A DNA stretch of 64,000 bases. It comes from Pictodentalium vernedei. Its lineage: Eukaryota > Mollusca > Scaphopoda > Dentaliida > Dentaliidae. The position numbers and the translations under genes are program-made. The notes beneath the pieces were generated by a model. It saw only the letters and a program-made list of their open reading frames with translations. It did not search any database and was not told the origin of the DNA. This document shows positions 53,439 through 64,000 of this stretch, piece after piece. Numbering within the stretch: position 1 is the stretch's first letter; each line of letters opens with the position of its first letter. Location: contig CM062293.1 in NCBI GenBank assembly GCA_031216915.1, forward strand, positions 153,210,285 to 153,274,284, in the 5' to 3' direction.

Positions 53439-54660
53439 TGCATTCCTTTGTTAATAAAGGGACATCAAATAAATCAATGAAAAGAGGGTGAACAAACAGC
53501 TCATAACAGCGTCGGTTTCCATACTGAATTAGACTGGTGCCCCGAAAGCTCTCCAGAAGACACAATCTCATTTTCTATAATTCCTAGCTGCTCATACCAC
53601 ATAGTGTGAATGGATACTCGAGTAAGCAAAACAATAAATTTCCGATCAAATACGTGGTGGAGAACACGCACTTTTTTCGTCTAGGCCCCTAAAAATGATC
53701 AAACATTTGTTATTCTCTGCAAGGAGAATGAGGACACAAAACGTCTATGCCAATACAGCTTGCGCCCAGTGTGTGGATTTATTCCATTGATTGGAAAGTC
53801 TCAAGAGCAAGAGGGGGGAATTTAATGTTGACATGATAAGGTAGGCAACAAAATTAAGTAATTTACACAGCAGTACTTTAGTTTAAACAATATTTATTCA
53901 AGAGATAATGTTATACGTGTACATTACATAACGGCATAATAGAGTAATGAAAACGTCTTGCTAGCAGTACACGGAATAACAACAAGTGCGATAATCGAGT
54001 TGAAAGGTAAACTAGGAAATCGACAGAAAGCCTTAGGCTTATATGAGTCGTCTCCAACATTTAAAGGAGCTTTTCGTAAAGATGATGGCATTGATCAGTA
54101 ATGGAGCATGTATATCGCAGCTTGGCCCGAAGTGGCGTAAGTCCTAGCGGGACAGTGAATCTAGTTGAACCTCGGACCTTGTACAAGCACACCACCAGCA
54201 CGAATCCTATTAAATGAGTATTCTAGGTGCGTACACTCAGTCACCTGCAACTACGTAATGGCACAGATTTATTTACATAAACAAGCGCAACTGAAGGGTA
54301 CTGACAGCTCGTCAGGAAAATTCGTGGAAGACATTCTGTGCTAATTTCATACATAAAACAAGTTGTCCAATAGGCTCAGCCCCTTAGCCAGCAATATTTG
54401 CAATTGTCTAAACTACACATACGGGTGAAATCACAAGTGGTCAAACTAAAAGAAAAAAACATGAATAAAAGGAAGTATAAGAAAGCAAGAAGAAATAAGA
54501 AGATGTAGCCATCCCGAATACATGGTGCATTGTCTTTAGAGAGTGTTGAATAGAAAAGAAAGTCTTGAAATTAAGCAGCTCTATCGATAACTGGATAGTA
54601 AGATTATAGAACATGGCCTTAATCGTGCCGACACCGAAAGAGAAATTTTTAGGGAAGGAG
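53439..54660. other. Intergenic, no gene seen
   Basis: No coding block, repeat or RNA gene that I can support. Confidence 0.6.
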
Positions 54661-54685
54661 AAGTATGTTCAAATATCATTTGCTG

Positions 54686-55600
54686 TCAGTGGAACCTGCA
54701 AGTCTGTAAGATAAGGTTGCGCACTACATCAAAAATTAGACTGCTCTCATTACTGAAAACTTCTGAACCAAATATAAGTATGGAAATATCTGTGGTGAAA
54801 GGGAATACATTGATGGTTCCATTGCGTGCTTTAAGGAACACTGGACAATGAAGTAGGAAGTTTTCAGAAGTCTCAAGTTCACCACACTCATGCCACTGAC
54901 AAAGTGGTCTATGTGCTAAATGATTATCATATACATGGGCATTAAGGCTATTACAACGCAACCGCAACCTTCAGTGGTAAATTTGAGCCGCTCGAGATTT
55001 AGTGTCACTGTAAAATAATGGTGGTCGGAGTTGGCCACCATTTAAGAAGGTCTTAAAATTACTCAGTGACGAATTCTCACGAACAGATAGTGGCAGATTA
55101 TTCCACTAGTTGGTTACATAAGGAATGAAAGAGGATTGGTATAACTGTGTCCGACAAAATGGAACTCTTTGGTTTTGGCGTGTTCGAATATTGAGTGATG
55201 GGTTTGTTTAGGATTTAAGAGGTGAACCTTGTTGGCAATATGAGGAGGTGTTAAGTGATGATGCAGTTTGAAGAACTACACGTTGAGATCTATCTGAGAG
55301 TTACGACTTTAGAACAGCAACAATTCACCCGACACGCCAACACTCTTCAGCTTATGAGCGAGACCAACATGCCATACCTTGTCGAAAGCCTTACTGACAT
55401 CGCGAACAACGACCATAATTTCTTTTCCTGAATATTGAAACGTGGTCGCAGATAAATTAAGACACAGATAGATTGGTCTTTCAAAAACATGTGCTTTAAG
55501 CTGCGAGCATAAACTCTTGTGATAAAATTACCTACCCGAGCACGGTATAACTGAAGGCAACACATAATGTAATCTGCGAGTGGTATAAAAAGCTTGGTAC
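54686..55600 (-). pseudogene. Non-LTR retrotransposon (Jockey/CR1-type) fragment
   Basis: On the minus strand, frames contain KAFDKVWHVGLAHKL (55320-55400; RT palm region), then at 55000-55130 a segment of the type NLPLSVRENSSLSNFKTFL. The final ORF at 54967-54686 has LRCNSLNAHVY and LCQWHECGELETSENFLLHC. These are parts of the same pol in order, separated by deletions and frameshifts. Confidence 0.75.
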
Positions 55601-56049
55601 TTTAGAAGTGTAGCACGCGGCGATGCATTACATGGCTTCATCCTGCCAGAATGTGTTTGTGCTCGCAACGCCTGATTTAAGAGTGAGCTTTTCCCTTTTA
55701 CCATGGAAACTTTCACTCGACCTGGTTATGTAAACTAAAAATATTCTTTACACTATACGATTTGGGGTAATTACTTTTAGCAAGAAAGTAAAAAAATCTG
55801 ACAGAATTCTAAATTTCAGACAATGTTTTGTTGTGTGGAGAGCTTAAGCTGTGTCAGTCTCTTCTGTATCTACGCTACTGCGTTTATGAAATGGACTGAG
55901 GAAGCATTGCCTTTGCAAAGGATTTTGCGGGAGTTTCTGCCTCGGTCCGTTCTATATCTATTTCATTACGTTTTATGGAATTGGTTGAGACATCATGTCC
56001 ACAACAAAAGATTTTGAATTGACTTCGCCTTATCTTTTACGCTGCACCA

Positions 56050-56330
56050 TTCCCACCATTCGCAACAGTTCCGGAACATTCACACTTTACAGTACAATTT
56101 ATTTCCTTTTGCTACTAGAAGCTCAGAACTCCACAACAGTTCCAGAGCATTCACACTTTACAGTACAGTTTATTTTCCTTTGCTACTAGAAGCTCAGAAC
56201 TCCACAACAGTTCCAGAGCATTCACACTCTAGTAAAGTACAGATTATTTCCCTTTGCAACTGGATGCTCAGAACTCCACAACAGTTCCAGTGCATTAACT
56301 CTTTACAGTACAGATTATTATACTTTGTAG
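56050..56330. repeat. Minisatellite of about 75-85 bp, 3-4 units
   Basis: Units contain GCTCAGAACTCCACAACAGT, TTCCAGAGCATTCACACT and a CAGTACA...TTTATTTTCC stretch. Confidence 0.85.
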
Positions 56331-56720
56331 CTAGAACTGGACCAATCATAATAATCGTCTCTTGCTTGAAGGTGAACAAAAATTACTTCCAAGAAAAGTT
56401 GTCCCTATATCCCGATAAATTCTGTCTTTTGATTGGTCAGAATGTTTTGCACAAATAGCCATGACAAATGGTGCACCCAACATCCGAGGTATGTGAGAGC
56501 GTGCAACATCCATAGTATAAGCGCACGCGAAACATCGGGGGCATCTGGTTTAAATGAAAGCTTTTCCCATTCACTCGCCTCGTATAAAAATCGAACCAAA
56601 ACACCTGAAAATAGTCACAAAAATCATCAGATTTCCGACAATTCGGTCATATTTTGCTCTTATAAATTAAATAGGAGAATAATTAAACGAAACAAATTGA
56701 GAAAAATAAAATAAGAGCAA

Positions 56721-56799
56721 ATATCGTCGTCTCCTCAGTTCCAATGTGTTCTATGTGCCGATAGGCACATAGAACACATTGGAACTCAGGGACGATATG
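56721..56799. repeat. Near-perfect palindrome
   Basis: AGTTCCAATGTGTTCTATGT and complement around GCCGATAGGC. Confidence 0.9.
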
Positions 56800-56961
56800 T
56801 TAACAAAATACTGTTTACTAGTTTCCTTAACGCCCAAAAGGATGTTACTCTATCTGCTGTCTTCTGCGTTTGTAAAAACAAAACAATTAGCGGAGCGTGA
56901 GAAACGCGTCCCCAAATTTATTTTCACTATGTTTCTGTTGTGTTTCAAACGGGACAAAAAC

Positions 56962-57073
56962 GTCATCTCCGCCGACATGTATGGTATATGGAGATTTAAT
57001 ACCTAGATGTCTCATTTAAAAACCGACACCCAGGTATTAAATCTCCATATACCATTCATGTCGGCGGAGATAA
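56962..57073. repeat. Imperfect palindrome with 30-base loop
   Basis: ATCTCCGCCGACATGTATGG / TATTAAATCTCCATATACCA arms. Confidence 0.85.
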
Positions 57074-57491
57074 CATATAATGAATTGAGTGAATACTTTT
57101 GAATAAAAATTAGTATTTGAAGTGACTAAGATCGTATCATCAGAATGATTAATACTTGTTTCGGTGAGTGAAAAATAAACTGGCGCCTTTAATTTACTTG
57201 GTCCGTTAACCGACAACTACCTGTCTACCACTCATGGAGTGTAGCGAATGGAGGGCGGGGTAGGGGGGTAACACCCCCTCTGCAAATAATGCTTCCAGTT
57301 GGACGTTTTGGTCGGGATTGGGGTCATAAATCTCAAATCCTTCTTGTACATAATCGTGTATTACCTGAACAAGACTAAATTTTGTATCCGAACGTACGTC
57401 ACACACACAGTCGGTCATACAAATGTACAGCTGTGTTACACTATTTGAGCAGATGGCGGCCCAGCACGACCGATTTGGAGTAGCATACGTG

Positions 57492-57742
57492 TTAACCATG
57501 TACCTGACACGAAAAACAGACGACACATGCAAACAAAATTTTTGAATAACTAATTTTTTTCAGTTTTTGCGGCAAAAACCTAGCTTATGACCCGTCATTG
57601 CAACAAGATCAACAAGCTCGTTCCAATGAGGGGTCCTAAGCTATGTTTTTGGAGACAAAAAATGAAACAAATAATCAAAATTGAATGGTAATTTTTGTGA
57701 ATAACGCTGGCCCTTTTTCATTTATGTTGGGTAAAGGCTTAA
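57492..57742. mobile_element. Palindromic TTAA MITE, copy 10
   Basis: TTAACCATGTACCTGAC start, GGGTAAAGGCTTAA end. Centre GCAACAAGATCAACAAGCTC. Confidence 0.75.
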
Positions 57743-57835
57743 TTGAATAAGAAGTCGCGCCACAAATAGTACATGTATATTTTATTTGTACACAAGAAGT
57801 CTTGAGTGTCTGAAATATAACCCAAACTAACTAAT

Positions 57836-57900
57836 ATTCCATCTATATCATCAAGGCATGCCTTCAACGAGGGCACACCTTAATGATGTAGATGGATTAT
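57836..57900. repeat. Imperfect palindrome (also related to 31977-32013)
   Basis: ATCATCAAGGCATGCC and GGCACACCTTAATGATG arms. A GAAGGCATGCCTTGATGATG fragment occurs at about 31987. Confidence 0.65.
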
Positions 57901-58274
57901 TTTTCAGTAGGGACTTGTGTCAACTCGATCTGGAGAAATCAGGTATACCCACCCCCCTACACACACGATCTTCTTGATGTGTTACGGTGTTAGCGTTTAT
58001 CTCCCTAGCTGCTCCACAGTTGTGAAATAGGACTATGTTTGTTATGTTAACTGATAAAATCGCCCGTGGCTTTTAAAGTCTCTCTCGCAGACGATACCGA
58101 ACGCAAGTCCCAAGTTCTCCAGTAACTTCACGAAACTTGTCAATTATGGAAGTGATGTAACGAACAATATATAAGATTTTCTAACATTTAATTTACTTCA
58201 ATCAATATAACTTTCGTCATCTCCAACAACTAGCTAATTATTTACAATTAGTAACAAAGTTCAGTCATACCTTT

Positions 58275-58525
58275 TTAACCCTTTACCTAACATGAAAAGC
58301 AGACGACACTTGCAAAAAAAATTCTTGAATAACTAATTTTTTTCATTTTTTGTCTCAAAAACATAGGTTATGACCCCTCGTTGGAACGAGCTCGAAGAGC
58401 TCGTTCCAACGAGGAGTCATAACCTATGTTTTTGAGACAAAAAATGAAAATATTTTGAAAATTAATTGGCGATATTTGGGAATAGCGCTGGCCGGTTTTG
58501 GCCGTTACGTTGGGTAAAGGGTTAA
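58275..58525. mobile_element. Palindromic TTAA MITE, copy 11
   Basis: Mirror of copy 4: TTAACCCTTTACCTAACATG start, centre GAGCTCGAAGAGCTC, GGGTAAAGGGTTAA end. Confidence 0.9.
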
Positions 58526-59800
58526 AGGTTCTTAAACGGCGGCATCGAATTAGGCAGGTGACAGAGGTTCTCCTCAAGCACCGGTGGGGAGCTGGAGACA
58601 ACTGAACGAACACCCCGAAAACGGTGCTTCTATACGCCATTTTCTGATGCAATCCGCACTCATGGGACATTCTACTTACGTGGCAGTCTCATGATGTGGC
58701 AGCCACCATTGTTAGACTCTTTTAGTCCAATGCAATCAGGCAGTCTGCATGTAGTTACAGTATTTCATAGTCTAAAAATGCACTCCGCTGTGTGTCTGTT
58801 AACTGGCAGAATTGCGTGGCGGAATTTACATTTCTGTTAACTAAGCATGTTGTTGACAGCTAAAATAATAACAATCAGGAAACTCTCTCCCATTGTCATT
58901 ATAAAATCTATAAACAAATCCCGCAATATCATTGTTACGCTGGCAATAATATTCTGCAAGAGAATACTTGCTGTTATCAACACAGCACCTGGCTATCACA
59001 CGAGTGAGTGAATCATCGTTCACTTGGACTCTCATCGACAATTTCCATAATTTAATACAACTTTCTAACATAAAGTAGCACATTCAATATGATAGATTTC
59101 TATCCGAAAGAGGATTTGTCAGTTTACTATGTTTATATTCATATAATAGGGGTGGGTAAAACCCTCTCGAGAGCTACATCTCTTTTCCCGGGTTTTGATT
59201 AACCCCTGTGGGCGCACTTCGCAACAGATGCTCCTACTCTCACAACAGGAATATCGACACCATACAGCAACACACAAGCTCTCACGTTTAATTCTGAAGA
59301 GTTCGACGCTGTTATGGCCTAGAACCAAACTAGTCCTCAAATAGTTCATCGCCTGTGTTTAGATTTACAAGTCTGGTATATTTCATTCAGTGGTAAAGAG
59401 CACGGTGGAAGCCCGGAACTCCTGCAAAATACCCCTTCAAAAAGTTAAAAATCGGTTTCAGTATATAGCAAACTAACAAAGATTTCAAATAAAATTCACA
59501 TAGCTTTAATGATCGTGCTAACCTATGTACAGTAATGATCATGATAACCCTACAATCCTAAGGCAACGTATCCAATCAGAGACCACACATGTATATGGAA
59601 TCTCTGACAAATTGATGGAATTTCCCGTCTAGAACACTTACTTTTTCCCATAGCAAGAAAAGTGGGTTCCATACCAAGCCTGAATATAAGCAACCTGTCA
59701 TTTGCAAAATGGGGTTCCCAGAGGGTGACTTTGCTGATGCTATCCCATACAGTGGGCCAATTTATCGTCTAGGTATATCTTTCGGTTTTGGCTTGAGACC
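58526..59800. other. Intergenic, no gene seen
   Basis: A Cys-rich minus-strand ORF at 59083-58841 has no recognisable family or splice context and is not called. Confidence 0.55.
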
Positions 59801-59812
59801 TTGATTCAGACT

Positions 59813-59890
59813 GAGGTTCACAGAGGGTAAATTTTGTGATGCTAACCTGCTGTGCAGGGTAGCATCACCAAATTCACCCTCTGGCGACCT
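59813..59890. repeat. Palindrome
   Basis: GAGGTTCACAGAGGGTAAAT and complement, with TGATGCTAACC near the centre. A single-arm relative lies at 59710-59750. Confidence 0.8.
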
Positions 59891-60884
59891 CATTTTGCAG
59901 ATGATAGTCTGCTTATTTTCATGCTTGTTCCACACTCAGCGAAGTCCACAATCTTACCACTCCATTTCTAACTTGGTCCGTGGCCGAAGATTCCCATGGC
60001 TGACAATTTTCCTCATTGGAAGAGATTTACAGCAAAGTTAGATCCACTTAATTTCATGAAGCTGTCAGTAATTTTAATACTAAGGGTATGGGAATTCGAA
60101 ATAAAAATTGAAATTTCTAAATATTAACGAATTTGTATCATCGATGTACGCATCATTTCAAAATCTTCAGGCATTTTCCTGTTGAGTAGTATAAAAATAC
60201 AAAGGCTGTTTTTTTTACAATTTTCCCCAAATCAGTTTGAACGTTTGTCTGTTATTCTCTGTTGAGACCCCTTTAGAAATAAAAAAACGGCGTTTCCCCC
60301 ATCTTTTGATGTTCTGTAACTTCATTCTGTTCAATGTCAACAGTGTATATAATCTGCCACATGATGCAGACACAGTTCTTTCCATTAATATAAAAGTCTA
60401 GGAGATGAGATTTACTAATTGTTTTTCCTGGGAAGAAGAAAAAGACTAACAAATTACTGGAAACAGACATTCGCCAAACAAAGAGCGAGCGAAATTGGAC
60501 ACTTAGTGTTGGGGTGTGTGGTAATATAATAATAACACTTTGGCCGGTCGCTAATTTGTCGCGGTTCTCGTATGAGAAGGTCTTGGTTACCCCTGTACTC
60601 CCAACTTGCACCCTATTCCCACGCTTCTTCTTTCCTCCCAACACTGGGAGACGAACTGCTTGATGACTTCCCTTGCCCCATTCTTCCCAATCTCTCCGAC
60701 TAGCATATTAACCCTCTCCTTTGAGTCGCCCACTAACCACATGTCCTTCATTCTCCCATCCCACTTCCCCATTATACTCCCAGTGAATCTTGTTCTTTTA
60801 GACTGATACTGATAGATATTCTTAATGACGCATTATCTCTGAGCTAATTGCTTCTAATTAGCTTGCCATAAAAAAGCCAAGTGT

Positions 60885-60960
60885 CAATTTGTAGCTTTTA
60901 ATAAACGAAAACAACAGACAGCTCCAAGAGCTGTCTGTTGTTTTTGTTTATTAAATGTAA
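60885..60960. repeat. Palindrome with ACAGACAGCTC core
   Basis: TTAATAAACGAAAACAACAG and complement around AGCTCCAAGAGCT, same family as 28212-28265. Confidence 0.85.
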
Positions 60961-61069
60961 CAAAGGAGAACACGGCTTTATTGTCTTCTGGTGATTAGTT
61001 CTCACTCAGCCAACCTTTTCACTTTTCTTAATTAAAAAGGTTGGTTGGGTATGAAACTTGGAAGACTGG

Positions 61070-63535
61070 CTGAGAGCAACTTCGTGTGAATGAGAACAAT
61101 ATTTATTATTATTTATTTATTGGTGTTTAAGGCCACATAAATGAGAACAATAGGACTTACTCTGGATTAAAATATAGACTGTTTCACGTAGTGGACTGGG
61201 GACATAGACTAAACTATAACACTATTGAGTTACCATTAATAAATTTACTTAACTTATACGCGCACTATTATAAGCACATATAACATAGAACAACATAATA
61301 CTTAACACAAAAATATCAACATTTGTAATTCATTCTAAATGTAACAATTCAGATGCAGCATCAACAATTCATTTACATCTATCTGTCCATTTTGCCGGCT
61401 GGTGTTTAGAAGGTTGAGTCGCTTGTCCGTTTTTCTATACATCCTCTTTTTGGGTTATGATTTTCCTCCGGCATCATGTTAGATGATTTTGGCTTCATTT
61501 GCAGCTGGATCCTTTTCAACAGCGCCAACAAAGTGAGATATTCGGATGAGAATGTCTACATAGTTTGTTCATCTTACTGTGCCATCCTTCTACGTTGTGT
61601 GTGGTGCGCGCACCGTCATTTTCGTAGTGGTTCCAACTTTCTAAGGGGGTACCTTCCACCTATTGTTCTGCTACACAGTCTGTCAGCCGAGTCTCATCAA
61701 CACTGATGTCTTCCGCACACTCAACAGAATTGAACCATTATCTTCAACTTGGTTGACTGGCACCTGGTGGTAGGACATCTGCTCTACGCACACGAAGTTT
61801 AACATCATCGTCGTTCTTATAGCTTGTAGCCAACCCAAACGCCCGTGTCTTCTTCTCTGCGCACTGTGTATAATGGAAGAGACATCCTTTGAATGAAACC
61901 AAAAGAAACACGTCGGATTCCATTGTATTGCTGACCGCCACCTCAAAGTCCATTATTCCACTCGTGGGCGAAACAGTTGAATGAATGAAACACAACAAAA
62001 ATAATTGGGAAGTCAGACATATTTTAGGAATCAATTTCACAGAAACTTGTATAAACACTGAACACGAATGAATGAAACACAACAAAAAGTAATAGGGAAG
62101 TCAGACATATTTTTATGATGTTTTGTAAGATAACTAGGTCTTAAGTTGGAACAGACTATAACACCCAGTCGAGAGGTGTGAAACAAAAAAGGTTGGCTAA
62201 AAGCTACTAGGCATTTTCAAAAAGTTGTCTGGACGCTACTTTACAAATTAAAAAGGTTGAATAGGTGGGAAGACACCCTTCTGTTGTCACATGTGTTTTC
62301 TCAACAAGTGCGTGCTTCTTAATAGGACCTTCCTCATGCGTCAAATAATTCCAAGGGAGATAACCATATCGAAACTCGATTTTTATGCCGAAATTAGTAA
62401 GGAGTGCTTCCCTTCACCTGGAAAAGATAGCCGATGGCAAACTCTGTGCATCAGATTAAATGGTGGTATTGGAAGTTACTGTGATTTGCAGTAGATGACG
62501 CCCATGCCTTTTCCAAAATCTTTACATTTTGTAAATGGTACTTTTTCATCGCAGGCCCTTCAGAATCGGTGTTGTGTGTTATCTGTGGGATCGTGGATTT
62601 CTGAACGCCACTAGATCCGAAATATACTAAATACACCTTTTCGATAAATCCTAATTAAACATTGCCATTCTCCATAGCCGTGAAGCTAATTTGGGTTTTT
62701 TGGGGTGTGTGTATGGGTATGTATGTGTGTTGGAGGGGGGGGGGGGGGGGCTTTGTGAGGAGGTGTGGAAATGGGGATCAGATCATCCTTTGCCATTCAC
62801 AGCAATTGCTTTTAGAGTTAGTGTGATTGATAAATTGGAGAAATATTGGAGATTAGCGTAAATCTTTCGGAATTTGCAGTGCCGCATGCTTTTTGGGCCA
62901 CGTCATATTTCATCCACCTTTTTCGTGGAACCATTAATGTGTATTTTTGTTTCCTTTATGGGATAATTGATTACATGACACGGACGAAAAAAATGTTTGG
63001 CCTCTTAGTGTGAGCTGCTTAAGCGGCCGATATGTGAAATTCATCCGAAATAAACTGAACAGATGTACGAAAAGCGATCTGTCGCGGGCCACTTTTGAAA
63101 GCGATACCTCGCTTCTGGTCCTGCCGGGGGGACAACAAATTATCGTTTGTAGGTGGCATGCCCTTTCAGTAACATATACTTTCATATCAGTTTCAATAAA
63201 GTAATTTATACAATAAAAAAACGACGACAATCAACAAATGCAACAGCCGTGATGCAAAACAAATTAACGTCATTTGCGATATATCCTTCTTGAATAAAGC
63301 AGTCGGTACGGCTAGAGACGGATCCATATCTGGGGAAATGACAGGTGAGATTTTTAAAATACTGCGTAACCATATGTCTGTATGTAAAATTTCACAATAT
63401 AACAGTTGTATTGAAAAAACATCGAAATCACTTTATTTTCTGAATTGCAGCAAATGTCAGAATCGGCACGTTTGCGAAACCAATGCGCTATTTTATGTTC
63501 GTAAACAACACAGATTTGTAGGAAAATTTATTTAT
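61070..63535. other. Intergenic, no gene seen
   Basis: Contains a SINE-tail fragment near 61095-61140, an inverted copy of the dispersed repeat at 62280-62380 and a run of 16 G at 62735-62750. No exon is supported. Confidence 0.55.
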
Positions 63536-63775
63536 TTATTGGTGTTTTAAGGTCACATATTTCTGCACAATGGCTAATCATGACCACGACAGTTTTACGG
63601 GTGGAGGAAGCCGGAGTACCCGGAGAGAACCACCGAGCAACGGCGAGCAACTGTCAGCTCCCCAACATACTAACTCCACACAAGCAGGGTTAGCATTGGT
63701 TGAAGACAAGTGCATCATCGAAGTGCAGTACGCCTTAGTACACAGCGTCACCGTGCCCCCACGTGGGCAATGGGG
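63536..63775 (-). mobile_element. SINE body/tail copy
   Basis: TTATTGGTGTTTTAAGGTCACATA tail, then the core CCACCGAGCAACGGCGAGCA and CGTGCCCCCACGTGGGCAA. The head is not seen. Confidence 0.75.
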
Positions 63776-64000
63776 GAGATTTTTAGGAAAAACTGGCGCG
63801 GCAGTGTAATAGCTCGTCACCAGGGGATAGTGGTTTGCTCATCGATTAACTGATCGAAAGGTCCTTACATGCAATTCATCTGTCGTGCATGTTGTTCCTA
63901 AGTAAGAGACCTAACACACTGACCTCTATACAGCTGGATTGATGGAACACTCATTGGTCACGTATACAATACGGCCACTTGGATTGGTCACTTTCTACGA

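Noticed and set aside
58841-59083. Cys-rich 80-aa minus-strand ORF
   Set aside because: It has several Cys but no signal peptide, splice sites or family resemblance that I can defend.
63290-63550. ORF with a CSKCQNRHVC stretch after an acceptor-like site
   Set aside because: An acceptor-like CAG is present, but there is no matching donor, family or neighbouring exon.

Overview
This is animal nuclear DNA. Spliced exons with GT/AG borders, long introns, tRNA- and 5S-derived SINEs, DIRS/Ngaro-type, Ty3/gypsy, Tc1/mariner and non-LTR elements, TTAA-flanked palindromic MITEs and microsatellites all point to an invertebrate. A mollusc or other lophotrochozoan is the best guess, but this is inference and no marker settles it.

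Host gene. Five exons on the + strand (6492-6656, 27637-27977, 31754-31908, 39299-39363, 47596-47939) encode the C-terminal half of a solute carrier organic anion transporter (SLCO/OATP), from about TM7 through the Kazal-like extracellular loop to the stop codon. Phases agree at every junction. Its introns hold almost everything else. A decayed copy of the Kazal exon lies at 61-262.

Integrated virus. The first intron carries a 16.3-kb Polinton/Maverick-type virus-like element (7850-24148). It has AG...CT termini, about 420-bp terminal inverted repeats that are nearly identical, and a 6-bp target duplication (CCCATG). It encodes a retroviral-type integrase in one frame with a phospholipase A2 domain and a zinc ribbon, a putative double-jelly-roll major capsid protein, a penton-like minor capsid protein, an FtsK/HerA packaging ATPase, an adenain-like protease fused to a SAP domain, pX/pVI-like minor virion proteins, a fibre-like protein with tail-fibre repeats, a BIR+RING IAP, a TFIIS-like zinc ribbon, and a tandem pair of unknown genes. 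No DNA polymerase B was found. Several genes are broken by stops or frameshifts while others are intact, so this looks like a fairly young but inactive copy. A TATA box followed by an AGAGA stretch recurs upstream of genes, and matching A/T-flanked hairpins sit where genes converge.

Other mobile DNA. 306-5963 is a tyrosine-recombinase retrotransposon with split direct repeats. 39816-45128 is a Ty3/gypsy element whose 5' end, with flanking host DNA, has been tandemly duplicated. 45930-47515 is a Tc1/mariner element. 49028-53438 is a 4.4-kb foldback structure with ~1.5-kb inverted arms. Eleven or more copies of a TTAA-bounded palindromic MITE and many short near-perfect palindromes are scattered throughout. 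The 3' part of the window (48-64 kb) shows no convincing gene.
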